In this document: positions 4,816-5,925 of the stretch, one piece after another
How positions within the stretch are numbered: the stretch's first letter is position 1
How the letters are laid out: the number at the start of each line of letters is the position of its first letter
Assembly (NCBI GenBank): GCA_018814465.1
Contig: JAHIZR010000493.1
Location: forward strand, 1 to 5,925
Source: a bacterium
GTDB taxonomy: Bacteria > Electryoneota > RPQS01
DNA length: 5,925 nucleotides
Direction of reading: 5' to 3'
Translations under genes and position numbers: made by a program
Notes under the pieces: generated by a model
What the model was told of the DNA's origin: nothing
Database searches by the model: none
What the model saw: only the letters and a program-made list of their open reading frames with translations

Positions 4816-5925
4816 CTACTTCATCAGAATCATCTTGCGAACAGCGGAGAAATCGCCGGCTTCCAGTCTATAGAAATAGAGACCGGAAGGCATGTCACCG
4901 GCTTCAAAGGTGACCGTATGATTACCCGCGTTCATCGAGCTGTTTACAAGTGTTGCAACAGTTTGTCCCAGTGCGTTGGAGACCGTCAGTTTTACCAGTT
5001 CGCTCTCCGGAAGATCGAAGGAAATGCTGGTTTCGGGATTGAACGGGTTGGGGAAGTTCTGATGCAGCGCATAGTCAGCTACGGCCGCCTGTGAGTAAGC
5101 CGGTGTCGCGGAAGCAGTCGCGATGGCTTCGCTTAGACCGCTCAGGCTGACGGCATACAGTGTATAGCTATATTCCTGACCATTAACGAGATTATTCTCG
5201 GACCATGAATAGCTGCTGCCCGTGGCTTCGTTGGAAGCGTTGACACGACCAACGACAGCTCCTTCACGGACGATATCGAAATAGTCGTTGTCGGTTTCGG
5301 ATGCGGTGGTCCAGTTCAAGGTGACTGTGCGATCACCCGCGATTGCGGCAAAGGAATTCAACTCAACCGGAAGCACTCTATCCAAACAGAAGCAGAAGCA
5401 ACCGTCGTTCGCCGAAACAAATGCCATGCACCAGCGGCTGTTATCGGCATCGTAGATCCAATCGGAAATCGGATCTGGCGTGACCGGTGTGCAGGCGTCG
5501 TCATCGCAGCCGCTCTCTGGAACGCGATAGGGATCGAGAGCGCAACCGGAAGTAATCGAAAACTGATCAGGTCGTTCGTGCTGTCCCAGCGGACCGAGGC
5601 AAATGGTCATGGGCTGATCGCCGCAAACATAGACACAGGAACAGAAGGGCAGATCGCCGTAAATCGTCAGCGGCAGCTCGTCGGGCGCGATGCAATTACA
5701 GGAGTTGCCGGTATCTTCGACATGCAGGATATAGTCGCCGGTCGCACCGCTATAGCCGTTCAGAATAACGTGATAGACAACGCCGGATTCGGCGCAGAAT
5801 GTCAATGTTGTCAGTAGGCTGTTATATGAACAGTCTGGATCGTCGTCGTCACCGCCCACGCAGACTAATTCACCGCATTCTCCCGTATAGACCTGAATTT
5901 GAGTGTCATAGCTCGTCCCCGCGTC
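4816..5925 (-). CDS. Secreted multidomain protein with T9SS type A sorting domain, C-terminal part
   Basis: The frame is open from the right edge (5925) to TAG 4816-4818, giving 369 residues; the start is outside the window, and the GTG at 5859 is an internal valine. The order is as follows. Residues 1-70 look like the end of a pre-peptidase C-terminal (PPC)-like beta-domain (YDTQIQVYTGECGELVCVG ... YSGATGDYILHVED). A cysteine-rich segment with no recognised family follows (about 75-185). Then comes a fibronectin III-like domain (about 187-275, LNWTTASETDNDYFDIVRE). The end (about 285-369) is the T9SS sorting domain: LHQNFPNPFNPETSISFDLP, then LTVSNALGQTVATL, SGLYFYRLEAGDFSAVRKMILMK. Proteins of this kind cross the inner membrane by Sec and the outer membrane by the type IX system, where the sorting domain is usually removed; release or surface anchoring follows. 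There are 17 cysteines before the FnIII domain, suggesting disulfides and export. No catalytic domain is visible, so the function is unknown; an adhesin or surface structural role is possible. Confidence 0.9.
   Translation of the reverse strand, partial: DAGTSYDTQIQVYTGECGELVCVGGDDDDPDCSYNSLLTTLTFCAESGVVYHVILNGYSGATGDYILHVEDTGNSCNCIAPDELPLTIYGDLPFCSCVYVCGDQPMTICLGPLGQHERPDQFSITSGCALDPYRVPESGCDDDACTPVTPDPISDWIYDADNSRWCMAFVSANDGCFCFCLDRVLPVELNSFAAIAGDRTVTLNWTTASETDNDYFDIVREGAVVGRVNASNEATGSSYSWSENNLVNGQEYSYTLYAVSLSGLSEAIATASATPAYSQAAVADYALHQNFPNPFNPETSISFDLPESELVKLTVSNALGQTVATLVNSSMNAGNHTVTFEAGDMPSGLYFYRLEAGDFSAVRKMILMK

Noticed and set aside
1..5925. CRISPR array, tRNA, rRNA or insertion sequence
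   Set aside because: No regularly spaced exact repeats, no tRNA-like cloverleaf or rRNA motifs and no transposase or terminal inverted repeats were seen.

Overview
The window looks like a contig fragment from an uncultivated bacterium of the Fibrobacteres-Chlorobi-Bacteroidetes (FCB) superphylum or a related candidate phylum such as Zixibacteria, KSB1 or Electryonea. This is an inference. It rests mainly on the C-terminal gene 4816-5925, which ends in a type IX secretion (T9SS) sorting domain of the 'NFPNPFNPET' type typical of those lineages. Shine-Dalgarno sites and ordinary stop codons (TGA, TAG and TAA are all used) fit the standard bacterial code.

Left part (1-1850, + strand): an arsenic-related block. 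It holds the 3' end of an ArsR-type helix-turn-helix repressor, then a small exported OB-fold-like protein, then a complete arsenite S-adenosylmethionine methyltransferase (arsM). The block closes with a hairpin formed by a perfect 30-bp palindrome. The regulator probably senses As(III) or a related thiophile and ArsM converts it to methylated arsenicals. The role of the exported protein is unknown.

Middle (1873-3571, - strand, convergent with arsM): a long pilin-like protein with a PilX-type N-terminus (prepilin peptidase site, hydrophobic helix, AEAG motif). A close match to a sigma-54 promoter lies about 43 bp upstream of its start codon.

Gene-poor stretch (3572-4815, about 1.2 kb): no confident protein gene. 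It does contain organised signals: a possible sigma-70 promoter, a perfect GGAGG Shine-Dalgarno and a 21-codon ORF on the + strand; a strong minus-strand terminator; a likely decayed minus-strand gene upstream of that terminator, whose first part resembles the membrane-helix N-terminus of lasso-peptide B2 proteins; and an imperfect tandem repeat inside that relic.

Right part (4816-5925, - strand): the 3' portion of a large secreted protein, with a PPC-like beta-domain end, a cysteine-rich segment, a fibronectin III-like domain and the T9SS sorting domain, followed by its own intrinsic terminator. Its 5' end lies outside the window.

The most unusual items are the arsR / exported OB-fold protein / arsM arrangement, the CYC pair in the regulator's wing region, the sigma-54-like promoter of the pilin-like gene, and the orphan terminator with its relic gene.
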